Of a stretch of 64,000 nt of DNA, positions 41,850-52,095 are shown piece after piece. How positions within the stretch are numbered: position 1 is the first letter of the stretch; every line of letters starts with the position of its first letter. The position numbers were made by a program, and so were the translations under genes. Source of the stretch: Undaria pinnatifida (taxonomy: Eukaryota > Sar > Phaeophyceae > Laminariales > Alariaceae); NCBI GenBank assembly GCA_012845835.1, contig JABAKD010000021.1:15427757-15491756 (forward strand), given 5' to 3'. Under the pieces are notes generated by a model. The model was not told where the DNA came from. It saw only the letters and a list, made by a program, of their open reading frames with translations, and made no database searches.

Positions 41850-42660
41850 ACAGTATCCATAAATCCGGTTTTCGTTGAGGTGCCTGGTAAGGAGTTCCTC
41901 AAGAGGTTATGAGCCTCAGAGCACACAATGATTGATGCACCTCTACCATAGGTAGCATGGGTGACCCAGGCTACGGTAGGGGGTCACCTTCGAGGTCTTT
42001 TTTTCGCAGTAGCTCGGGGTCGCTCGCGCGAGTGACCCCCCTATCTATTCCTTTGCGAACTTTAGCTTTCGTGCTGTTGCTGTTCTAATTTTGCAAAAAA
42101 TATCCGTAATATGGCATGGTAGGCAACGTTGCGCCGACAAAACCGCCTGATGTATTTTTGTCCGTCCGGAAAAGAGTCACTGCCCCCTACGGTAGCCTTG
42201 GTCGGGTCTTGAGACGGTTATGCCTGCTCACCCAACCTCCTCGTCGGATTCGAAAAAAAAACAAAAACAGCGCAAGCTACCTGTAACGGTGCCTCAATTT
42301 ATTTCGGGGGCTCCTCGCTTGAGGAGCTCCATCCAGACAAAGACGTCGGTTGACGGTCTAGTTTGGTCCCGTCAAGCACTCTATAGAAGTATTATAATAC
42401 TGGTTTTAGTATGGAGCGGTCCTTGACGGTTGTCCATCGAAAGTCAAGACTACCGTCAACCGACATCTTTGCATCCAGCAGCATGCTTTAAGAAAAATTA
42501 AAGTGCAATGCCCCCACCGTAGCATTGATCGAAGGGTCGAGCTGTTCAATCCAACGAGGTAACTCGTAACTTGCCAGGTCTGCTCGACCAGAGACCGAGG
42601 GTTTATCGGTATAATAACATGCATGCGTAGGCGACGAGGGGAGGTCCCGCTCTTCAACCC
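41850..42660. repeat. Degenerate dispersed repeat cluster (CTACGGTAG / GAGGAGCTC family)
   Basis: Blocks such as GTTCCTCAAGAGGTTATGAGC, GCACCTCTACC and CCGTCAACCGAC recur here and at 35.2-35.9, 55.3-55.8, 56.3-56.7, 59.3-60.1, 61.5-61.83 and 63.5-63.8 kb. A local inverted pair lies at about 42330-42480 (GACGGTCTA, GACTACCGTCAACCGAC). No gene is seen. Confidence 0.5.
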
Positions 42661-42799
42661 ATGACTACATCTGTTTTTAAGTTCGCGTCAAACAAGACAT
42701 AAAGTTCTATATGCTGTGTAGGCGAAGCTTGGGGGGTCGAACCGAGTGTATTTTACAACAGTCAGTGGGCTTCTTCTTCTACAGCGTTTGTTGGGTAGT

Positions 42800-42900
42800 T
42801 CCTACTGCCTCTATAGTGCCGGTGACATCGCTTGTTTGTAACGTCGAAGCCGCTATAGTAGTACCAGTTTAGGTATAATACTATACTACCTGGTAAATAG
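42800..42900. repeat. Short palindromic element related to 50131-50315
   Basis: CTATAGTGCCGGTGAC on the left and GCCGCTATAGTAGTACC on the right flank a short centre. Motifs resemble those at 50.1-50.75 kb. Confidence 0.4.
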
Positions 42901-42949
42901 TACCGTTATGCGGTATACTGCTGGTGTTGCTGGCCGGCAGACACTCGCA

Positions 42950-44158
42950 ATGCAGGGAGGCACGTTAGATTGACTGTGATGGGGAACATTAAAACTCAAA
43001 CGTCCCTCGTCATTTGGTTAGGAGATACAAAATAATGCATTACCAATATCTAAGATGAAACTCTAACTTATTTATTTATCAACAGAACCAACCTCAACAT
43101 TGTTACATGTATCTACTTATCAACAGAACCCACCTCACGCTTGCAAAATTCAATAATAAGTAAGATTTTGACTGGTGTCCCAAATTATCTGCCTCTTCCT
43201 GTCTAGTACGTATACATGAAATATAACCGTGAAACGGATGAACTAATATTTTTGCATTTTCCGCTTCGTACACAGGTACTTCAATCAAGATCATGGAAAA
43301 ACAACTACACAAAAAATACGCAATATGCACTTGTACATTCAGTCGGTATTGGTTCCTTGCTTCAACCTTTGTTGTGTGCGGAATCAAGGCTTTGAGCTCA
43401 GCCTTTTGTGCTATAGTACCGTCCCGTAGAGACTGAGGGGAACCAGGGAGCCTTATTGACATGTTCAAGCGCATTGCTAAGCTGTCCACGTGCTGAAAAA
43501 CGGAATCAATTCCTTCATCTGCGTCAAACATGCAGGTGGACATTTGGTGATGAAGGAGTTAAATATACGAGTGAATAGAGCTGAAAAGAAGTGCGGTCCA
43601 AGAAAAACGAGAATGATATGTCATGGATGAGATACAAGCATTCATATTGGAGCGACCATAACAAGTCAGGAAAGACGGGATGGACTGGATATACAATGCT
43701 GCTGTGCACTGCCTACACATGGGAAGTAACATGAGTATACCACAACATGCTGATGATGCTCTCACAAGTCATGCTCACAACTCGTCGGCTCACACGTCAT
43801 GCTCACAACTTGTTGATTTTCCATGATGAGTGGTGTACTTCCGATTCGTCGACTCTTCATATGACCCGACTCAGCAACCTAGTGCAAATAGCCGGTGTAA
43901 TTAACATGTCATGTGATGAAAAATTATTGCCCATGCGGGGAAATAACTCCGCAATTTTTGCATGATGACATGACCCAGTAATATAAATGGTATCATATCT
44001 AAGAAATATGAAGATTAATATTTCGTGCGATTAGCTACTGTACTGTTGTACACAAAAAAAAATCGTACTAGAATTAAACCGAAATAATGACAGAGCGGAA
44101 ATAGGATTATTTATAAAAACATAATTTGACATCACGCGTTCATGGTATCTATAGTAAA
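42950..44158. other. AT-rich non-coding stretch
   Basis: The longest frame (146 codons, minus, 43543-43103) has no recognisable motif. A TGCGGGG...CTCCGCA hairpin occurs at 43934-43954, resembling the one in the poly-C-tailed repeat. Confidence 0.4.
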
Positions 44159-44159
44159 T

Positions 44160-44343
44160 ATGTTAGGATGACAGCGAGTAAATTTGGAGCCGTGGGTTCA
44201 AGTCTAGCAGACCCCCGCTTTTATTTTTTAGGGCGTGACTTTTACATGTAAAACGTTAGGGTGACAACGTCTCAATTTGGAACCGTGGGTTCGAGTCGCA
44301 CAGACTCTCGTCTTTTTTTTTTTTCAGGGTGGGACTTTTACAT
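44160..44343 (+). repeat. Two tandem tRNA-arm-like units with poly-T ends
   Basis: Each unit reads GTTAGG(A/G)TGACA, then AATTTGGA(G/A)CC, then GTGGGTTC(A/G)AGTC, and ends in a T run and (GG)GACTTTTACAT. The middle fits a Pol III B box (GGTTCGA). In unit 2 a 12-T run follows. The D-arm-like and T-arm-like parts are close together, with no room for a normal anticodon arm. A third copy is at 44806-44895. Confidence 0.6.
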
Positions 44344-44734
44344 TATATCTATCTATTAGATCACTACTACTGTCTTCATACTCCCGATGTATACCAAAAC
44401 CCGCCATTATAGTGCGAAAAAAAAATAATAAGACCACCCCCAAGTAGAGAAAACTTACCTACGCACTTAACCACAAGTACCAACAACCCTGAACAAGCCA
44501 TCCATCCGCAAACCCTCCACCATACATATGGTAGAGCAATATAGTGGAAACAACAGAAATAAATTTATAAAATAGACATGATGTTAGATATAGTTCAAAA
44601 TTCCCCACCTTAATTAAAAATACCAACACCAATCATTATATAGTAGTGGAGAAGAACATTTTTTTACAAAAGAATAGGATCCCTCCAACTAAGAAAAATA
44701 TTATCCACATAGTATATTACAAGCACCAACAAGC

Positions 44735-44805
44735 AACTTGAAAATATGAGTATCGACCCGAAATTCGTCGAACTCACAGCTGACGTCCTGAAAATATTTT
44801 TATAA
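44735..44805 (+). repeat. Mini-ORF repeat, terminal fragment
   Basis: CTTGAAAATATGAGTATCGAC opens a frame MSIDPKFVELTADVLKIFL that stops at once, just before the third tRNA-arm-like unit. Confidence 0.7.
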
Positions 44806-44895
44806 AATGTTAGATTGACAGCGTATCAATTTGAAACAGTGGGTTCGTGTCCCACAGTTTTTTTTTTTTTGGGAGTAGCCGACTTTTATTTTGGA
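44806..44895 (+). repeat. Third tRNA-arm-like unit with 14-T run
   Basis: AGTGGGTTCGTGTCCCACAG forms a perfect 5-bp stem (GTGGG/CCCAC) with a 7-base TTCGTGT loop, as in a tRNA T arm. A run of about 14 T, a strong Pol III terminator, follows at once. Confidence 0.65.
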
Positions 44896-45204
44896 ATGTT
44901 GTATTAACATTGACATATTAGATAACTAGTAATACTCTGTATTCGTACTCCTCCGGATATTGAAGCGGCGGAAAAACAAAATAAACCACCTACCATACAT
45001 ATTATATATATATATATGGTAGAGCAATAAAGTGGAAAATACAGTAATAAATTTATAAAATATATGTGATGTTAGATCTAGCTCAAAATTCCCCACCTAA
45101 AGCAAAAATACCAACACTAACCATTATAGTGGAGAAAAACAAAACATTTATGTAAAAACCTCACCCGTATACTCCGTAGTATAATACAAGTACCAACAAA
45201 CAAC

Positions 45205-45290
45205 GCAGCTTGCAAATATGAGTATTGACCCGAAATTCGTCGAATTCACGGCTGACGTTCTTTACATATTTTTATTAAATACGCACTGTC
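45205..45290 (+). repeat. Mini-ORF repeat, terminal fragment
   Basis: GCTTGCAAATATGAGTATTGAC opens MSIDPKFVEFTADVLYIFL. The AT-rich DNA before it (45000-45200) is a diverged copy of 44550-44735, so the two fragments come from a local duplication of about 0.45 kb. Confidence 0.7.
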
Positions 45291-45769
45291 TGTGTTGGCC
45301 TAATTTCAGGCTTTTTTCCACGGTTGGTTGTTATGCTCGAGTCGTGCCAGTCTTGATTCCACATAGTGTTATGTAAGTCGTTTTTCTTTGAACACCTCAT
45401 CTTTGTTAGAAATTAATTGTGGTTATAACCGGGGGGGGGCTGAATCCTGCATACAAATGGCTCTAATTCGTCCATATATATTGCGTTTGGTGCTGTTGTT
45501 GCTGTTCAAGTGCTTCTCATCCTCATTTTGAGCGTGCTTGCTCGGCACGCCAACCTGATAAAGGCTCAAAATCGCTTGTTGTGCGACCTATCATGCAAAT
45601 AACTCATTGAACTGCGCTCGCATTGCAAATGTTTGCCGTATGCGAGAAGAATGCGAGCAAACCCGACTCGGTCGAAATAATTGTGAGCTTATTGGATGAA
45701 AGCCTATCAGCCAATCACGAGAAATAAGCCAATGAAGTCGGGGTTGACATGCCGTGCGGAGAGGTACAT

Positions 45770-46778
45770 CGAACCGGGAGATCATCGTTGTCATTCCGGC
45801 GTTGCTGGGGCTGTAGAGATTCGGAGGATTTCTGAACCAGGGAGGGGGCCCTTTCCCCCCCGTGTGCGACGGAACTGCCCCCCATCGGTTGGTGAGCCTC
45901 TATCATCCTCCTACTAGGGTGGGCGGCCGCTGTGGAGCTCGAACCAATCAGCGATTCTAGCCTATGGAACTGGGGTGTCCACACCGTGGGGGGCGGTGTC
46001 GACCCGAGAGAACTCGGTTTTCTTCCCCCGTTTGTCTTATTTTAGATATATGGAATGACCCCTGGACCGAGGATGGGACCCTATCGTCCCCTGGTGGAGC
46101 TGGCTCTATAACATACGAACCCCAGTCAGTTAGAGATTGGCGGTCGGCGGCATTGGGGATTTCCACACTGCGCGGGGAGGTATCAATCCTGGTGACATAT
46201 CCGTGTTCGTTCCCGGGTTGTCGGAGTTGTATATGTGTGAATGGATTATGATTCAGGGAATGGACCCTATCGTTCCCAGATGACGGTTACTTTATGTACG
46301 ATCTCCGGCCACTGAGCGACCAGCAATCAGACAAAAATGCCATACCAGGAATTTTATGTTTTTATTATTGTCTGAACCTCGATCGAGCCTGAATTTTTCA
46401 ACTACCAAATTATTTGTTGAGTGCTATCGCGTACTACTAATGTTCCATCGACCAGACGAGAGTGGTCTACAGCAACATTAATCCTGGTGATATATCCGTG
46501 TTCGTTCCCGGGTCGTCGGAGTTGTGCATGTGTGAATGGGTTACGATTCTGGGAATGGACCCTATCGTCCCCGGATGACGGTTACTTTATGTACGATCTC
46601 CGGCCAATAAGCGACCAGCAATCAGACAAAAAGGCCATACCAGGAATTTTATGTTTTTATTCTTCTTGTCTAAAACTCGATCGAACCTGAAATTCTCAAC
46701 TACTTCCAATTTTATTGTTGAGTGCTATCGCGTACTACTAATATTCCATCGACCAGACGAGAGTGGTTTACAGCAACA
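45770..46778 (+). repeat. Degenerate tandem array, clearest as two 295-bp units
   Basis: Units 46185-46479 and 46480-46778 agree over nearly their whole length (AATCCTGGTGA, TTCGTTCCCGGGT, ACGGTTACTTTATGTACGAT, GACCAGACGAGAGTGGT). Older, more diverged relatives lie upstream to about 45770. Frames are broken. Confidence 0.85.
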
Positions 46779-46939
46779 AGTAGCAAAAATATTATAATAA
46801 AAGCATTCGAGGAATTGAATGACGAAGGCAGCGACACCGTGTGCCACGCCGACAATACCGTCAGCAAGTCTTTCCTCGATCACTATACACACAGAGACAC
46901 AGTCGGTCTGCGAGCCTCGGATCTAGATATAATAAAAAT

Positions 46940-47030
46940 AAAAATACACTTCAGCTGCTGTGAGATCGAATTTTGTCGAAACTCATCTTTGCGAGCTGTG
47001 TGTGATACTCCCAATCAATGAGCGTATGAT
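46940..47030 (-). repeat. Mini-ORF repeat, terminal fragment
   Basis: The minus strand reads CTCGCAAAGATGAGTTTCGAC then AAAATTCGATCTCACAGC; the frame is shifted against the family. Confidence 0.6.
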
Positions 47031-47339
47031 ATTATGGCATCATCCATGTAGTAGCAGAAGCTGGCTCAGTGCGCACCTGTCAGTTGCTACGTACCTGGTA
47101 GAAGAGAACATGCAGCAAACCTCTGGCCATCCCTCTGCTGGCCCTGGATGCTTGGTTGAGTCGAAACGTCAAGAAACGCACTCGAAACGTCTATTCGTGA
47201 CCAGATTAGAGGGCCAGTCTCTGCGTGGGCTCGGATTTATCCGATCGAAATATGTACGATGAAGCTCGGAATCGGTTCCACGCAAGAAACGGAGAAACGG
47301 AGGAAACGACAGGAGGAGTAAGTAGTCAACTATTAGTCT

Positions 47340-47490
47340 ATATCAATCTCTTGGCATTACTTCACGTTCTACACGCGTAGACTATGTGTTGTGTGGTAAT
47401 GGTTTTTACTCTCTATCGAATGTTGAATCGAACGAGTCAGAGTGCTGCCCTGCCCTACCCATGCGGAGCCCTTGTATTACTTGGCGATTG
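47340..47490 (-). repeat. Inverted relative of 17460-17600 lacking the hairpin
   Basis: GTGCTGCCCTGCCCTACCC then ATGCGGAGCCCTTGTAT is the complement of the 17.5-kb flanks, joined without the palindrome. A GGCATTACTT step is also shared. Confidence 0.65.
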
Positions 47491-48049
47491 AGACAGGACA
47501 TGACCTCTTGCACCCCCCCCCCTTTGCAGCCAACGGCAAAAAATGAGGCAAGAGTGATGAACATGCAGTAATCGCATGGTCTCCATCGACTTCGCTACAT
47601 TACTGTACCAGTAGTACTGTACAATGAAATTGCAGCCGCAAAATTCACAGCCAATGTACTCACACGAGGTACGCTGTTGTGGACTGTGCGTACGGGTACG
47701 ACTAGCTTTACATGTACACGAATTACGAGAATAACTCTGAAATGAAGAACCAACTCATAGCTCGCATGTTCGTAAACGAGTGAAACGAACGCGATTGTGC
47801 TTGTGTATTGTATAATGCGGCCATGGCAGCCCAGAAACAACGACAACGGGAGCCCGAGAACGGTGCAATCTTCTGGCTTCTGTTCAGCATGATCCGGCAG
47901 TATTTCGAACTCAAGAACACGTTTGGTCTTCAACAGCATGCATGTATTTGTTGGTGAACGGATGATAATGATGCGCGACGGGCATAAAGACGGGCAGCAC
48001 GAGCGACAGACGGACAGGGCACGAGCCTGCGGGCAACCAACTAGTACCT

Positions 48050-49200
48050 ACGTTGTCTGTGCGGCTGCTTTATTTATGGTAAGGCACTTGTGTGTTGTCC
48101 TCGGCAATGCTCCAAGACAATGCCATGGACCAACTCTTTTGTCGGCTTGGGGAACAGGCACCTACGGCCGAGGGTGGACCGAGCCAACAGGTCTTGAGAA
48201 TCCCCGGGAGCTCCCGTCAACATCTGTCATTGCCGCTATCACTCAATAGCGATGCAGGGGGGGAGCAAGCGGCCGAGAACGTCAGCCATTCTCGACGAGA
48301 CTGGGAGGAGGATGGTCGCAGCGAAACACCACGAGGAATCGAAGAACACCGGAACGCCGCCAACCGGGGATGACGTCCGCCAACAACAGGTGGAGTGCAG
48401 GAGCGGTGGTTCGGTTAGGGTGGAGGGGCCCTGACGAACTAAGCTGCTGGGGTCCCCGCTTTACTCCGGCGCCCGCCCACGCCGCCAAGGGATGGTTGAA
48501 ATCATCTGCGGATGTCAGAGGATGGAGGAAAGCATCGAAGGGTGTCTTACTAGGGCATTAGTGGATCGCCGGGGGCGTTTATCGGCGCGGTAGGAGAAGG
48601 GAATCGTAGCCGTTTGCTGGACAACGCCCGGAACTGCCGCCCTTTGAACCGGCGTTCCAGATCGGCACCGTCAAAGGTTGTGCAGACTACGGTGGATGAG
48701 TTAGTCGCCGAATGCCTTCTTGCCACCGACGCCCACATGCGTCAGGCTGGGGTGGTGCTGCCGCGACGGAGAGCTGAGCAAAGGCGAAGGTTTGGTTGGA
48801 TGGAAAGCGCGCGCTATTTCCGGGCCGTCATCGGGATGCCCGTTATGCACCGACGATGGTCATACATCGGGCAGAGGGGGTGTTGCGGCGCGGCAGCGCT
48901 AAGCAAAGGGAAATACGACGCGTGGCGACTGCGCTGATCAGTGTCACGCGGGCCTGTCTGTGAGCAGGAGGTAAGCTTTATAAGCTCCTTCGGCTTCATT
49001 GAACAGGGGTATGAAGGATCTCCCCGGTTCGGGAAATACAGTTTCTCGTAGAACGTCCAGTAACGCGGATGAAGGGACCGCCCAGTGTCTATTGATGCTA
49101 CCCTTAGTGCAAAGAACAGTTAAAGCGAAGTGACCTGTCAGTCCCTCGACCAGCCTCTTTTGCCCCATTCATTGGCACTGCCGTGCCCACCGTGCCCATT
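48050..49200 (+). other. GC-rich stretch, possible decayed coding sequence, unrecognised
   Basis: Frames at 48092-48373 and 48614-48937 have protein-like composition (QQVLRIPGSSRQHLSLPLSL; NRRSRSAPSKVVQTTVDEL) but are separated by stops. It could be remains of a transposon gene. No family is recognised. Confidence 0.25.
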
Positions 49201-49410
49201 GCCGCGCTTGTACCCTCGTTGATCATCTGCACGGACTGTTTGCGACTACGATGTGACTTCGATCCCCATTATTCCTGACCGCTGCTTGAAGAGGTACTAG
49301 ACAAACTCAAAGCACAAGGTGAGAGAATCACAGATAGACGTGAGGGATCTGGCTCCCCTCAGGATCTGAGGACTGGAATCCTGCTGTTACAGTAAAGGTG
49401 CGCCTAAAAC

Positions 49411-49677
49411 CAGAGATGTCGGATTATCGCCGAAATGGCTTGTGCTAAGTACGCGAATTACCCCGAAAAATATGAATTTAGCTGTGTACGGGTAATTACC
49501 GACGTCTAAATGTGGCCATGTGACAGCCAGCTGCCTGCGGGAGAAACTGAAGGGATTCCCGATATAAACATGCGATCATATGTAGGGGACAGGGGGTGAT
49601 ATTTATGCAATTACGGCGGCCCAGACAGCTAAAGTAACTCCACCGCAATGCTGTAATACGGTAATCCGATATCTTTG
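49411..49677. mobile_element. hAT-type MITE, 267 bp, near-perfect 8-bp duplication
   Basis: The left end CAGAGATGTCGGATTATCG and the complement of the right end CAAAGATATCGGATTACCG match at 16 of 19 positions. Flanks are CCTAAAAC (49403-49410) and CCTAAAGC (49678-49685), 7 of 8 identical. The TIR core matches the 5.6-kb element at 6180, so both likely used the same transposase. Confidence 0.75.
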
Positions 49678-50130
49678 CCTAAAGCATGGTGAGGCTCGTC
49701 GCTTGGGGACCTCTATTATCTCACCCAAACGCTTTGCAACAAGCAAGGTGAAAGGCGGGGGAAGGCTCTTGAAGTCCAAATCACAATATACTCATCCGCC
49801 ACGCACGTAACCCGGCAAGTAACACAAACAACACCGACCAGTCCAAACGAGTTAAAAATTTACTGTATAGACTACCCTTTGTGAGGACCGGCCAAACACG
49901 TTCCACCTACATCCTCCATATTAAACAGTTAAATACGCGCTTAGACCGATTAATTGCTCTCTCTCTGATTGAAAACGTTGAAGACCAACCAAACCAGTAC
50001 GATCAAAGTCAAAGCTGGCCACGGAAGCACCGTAGGCTCTAAATCTTGGGGGGCTCTACTACTACAAACAGTACCCGACACCATTACACTGCTGCAGACC
50101 TGATCCTACTCTACGCAAGCAAGTGCTCTG

Positions 50131-50315
50131 GCGGCCTCCCTATAGGTGCCGATATGTGCCAATCCACAATGCCAGCACTATACCGGACACCAGCAATATC
50201 GAGTATAATATTGATCCTTGGTACGACAGGATAGCGAGTTCCGCTCGTTCTCAGCTATTTCACCGGCATTATAGAGGAAACAGGCACTATCCAAGTGGCC
50301 CTATAGGGAGGCCGC
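50131..50315. repeat. Palindromic element with 16-bp inverted ends
   Basis: GCGGCCTCCCTATAGG (50131-50146... read with its complement at 50300-50315) bounds a 185-bp segment containing TGCCAATCC, AATGCCAGCACTA and a TCACCGGCATTATAG step. A related segment lies at 50540-50745 with GCCGGCA/TGCCGGC motifs. No TSD is evident. Confidence 0.6.
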
Positions 50316-51224
50316 TACAGTGACTGTAGTATTTGCTACCAAACGCGGGTGCAGTTCGAAAGGGATAACGAAATTGACAGGTGCGAACTTTTGGCTTGCC
50401 GTTTCGCACAAAACATTGGGGAAATATGTTTTTATACTGAAATTAGTGTTTGACACGCCTTGCCGCACGTAAAAACTACTGTGTAGAACCTGAACTAAAC
50501 TAAACAAAACAGTATTTCCGGTGTACTGCGTACTGTACTACTCTGTAGCGCCGGCATGTGCCAGCCGGAAATGCCGGCACTACAACGGCAGCCGGCACAA
50601 CTCCGTGCATACTGTCATTACCGGTTGTTCCTATCTGTGTCAAGCGATTCTACAGGCGTTATAGTGGGCAACCGGCACTACTCTACCGGAACTATGGAGG
50701 GACCATTACTGTACTACAGATACCAGATACAATCGTAACCCCTCAATATTAGCGTGGTCCTTGCGAGGTGAAAATACCCGCACTAAAGTAGGACTCCAGC
50801 TATCCCCGGAAATGCGGTACTCTGTAGAACGAGGTCGTGGCAAGCGATGATCTCCGCACTAAGCTGAGGTCCCGCACTAGCGGGGACCACACTAATGCCG
50901 GGCTAAATATAATACAACCTGTAGTCAGCCCTATTCTCTCTCCCGCCTTCCCTTGTATGCGTCTATAAACACGTTAATAATGTGAGTCTGTACACGAAGT
51001 GAACAAAAACAGTGACGTTCGGTCTATGGTGTGACCATACCGCACGGGAAGCGAGTCGTCAAAAGTACCGTAGGTTCCGCGCGCTGACTGCGATGGACTA
51101 ATTTCGAAGTCCACAAATACAATCGCGACGGCCATGGCACGCAAGCAAAACAATGTATGTCTATATACGCCTGTCTGATGTGAAACCCCAAGGCAAACAA
51201 GGAAAATATGACGGAGGGGAAACA

Positions 51225-51450
51225 ACGCAGACAAATCAGGCGGGACGCTGATCAACCAACTAACCAACCAGTCAACCAAATCAACCAACCAAGCCATCAC
51301 CCAACTACCCAATCAATCAATCGGCCCATCAATCAATCAACTAATGAATCAATAACCCAGTCAATCAATCAACGAATCGACCAACCCACCAACGAATCCA
51401 ACAACCAACCAATTCATCAAGTATTAATTTTCAACCAATCAATCAAATAA
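51225..51450. repeat. (AACC/AATC)n tetranucleotide array
   Basis: Degenerate CAACCAAC, CAATCAAT and CCAACC steps make low-complexity Asn/Gln/Pro frames. Confidence 0.9.
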
Positions 51451-51604
51451 CATGGCATCATCACAACAACGACGCTACGTACATACAGCACGGTGTCGAT
51501 TTTTCTTTTTTTACCATTTCGCGCTTCCTTGCGACCCACAAAACAGCACGGATTTGTAAAAGTTACCTTCACACAACACAACATTGCGGGGGTCACGATC
51601 TTGT

Positions 51605-52095
51605 CACATTCTAGATAGCATAGCGCGGGTCGTCATACATTCCCGTACTACCTACAGTAGCATAGCGCAATCCGCTATTTGTTCCTACAGCATATAGCGC
51701 GGTTCGCCACCTGTTCCCGTACCATTTTGCATGGTACAAGTCGCTATCTGCTCCCGTACCACTCAGCATAGCGCGGGCCACGATCTGCTCCCGTGCCACT
51801 TAGCCAAAACACGAGTAGCTAGCTGTTCCTGTGGCGTTTAACATGGCGCAGGTCGCTGTACGACCACCTGCATAACGCGAGTAGCTAGTTGTTTCCGTCC
51901 ACGTACCCTAGCACGGATCGTTGTCTGGTCATCGTTCAACCGTAGCTCTGGTCGCCATATATTACCGTACCACCTCGAAACGCGTTAGCATACAGCACGG
52001 TGTTGATTTGTTGTCTTTCCGGATGTTTGCGCTTCCGCACGGCACATAACCTTTGGCGTACGCCGCTATCTGTTACCGTACCACTTAGAAACGCG
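51605..52095. repeat. Degenerate tandem repeats reaching the 3' end of the 389-codon frame
   Basis: A unit of about 45-55 bp with (T)AGCGCGGGTCGC, TATCTGTTCCCGTACCAC and a short A/C-rich spacer repeats about nine times. The last unit (about 52060-52090) contains the stop codon of the minus-strand gene. A second pair of related segments with CACGGTGT(C/T)GATTT lies at 51490 and 51998. Confidence 0.75.

Noticed and set aside
42700-45600. Organelle DNA insertion, because of AT-rich sequence and tRNA-like arms
   Set aside because: No organelle gene is recognisable, and the stretch contains the same dispersed repeats as the rest of the window.
51208-51450. 80-codon Gln/Asn/Pro frame
   Set aside because: It is a direct translation of the tetranucleotide array.
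51225-51450. CRISPR-like spaced repeat
   Set aside because: It is a simple tetranucleotide array without unique spacers, in a eukaryotic context. None of the other tandem arrays in the window has a repeat-spacer layout either.
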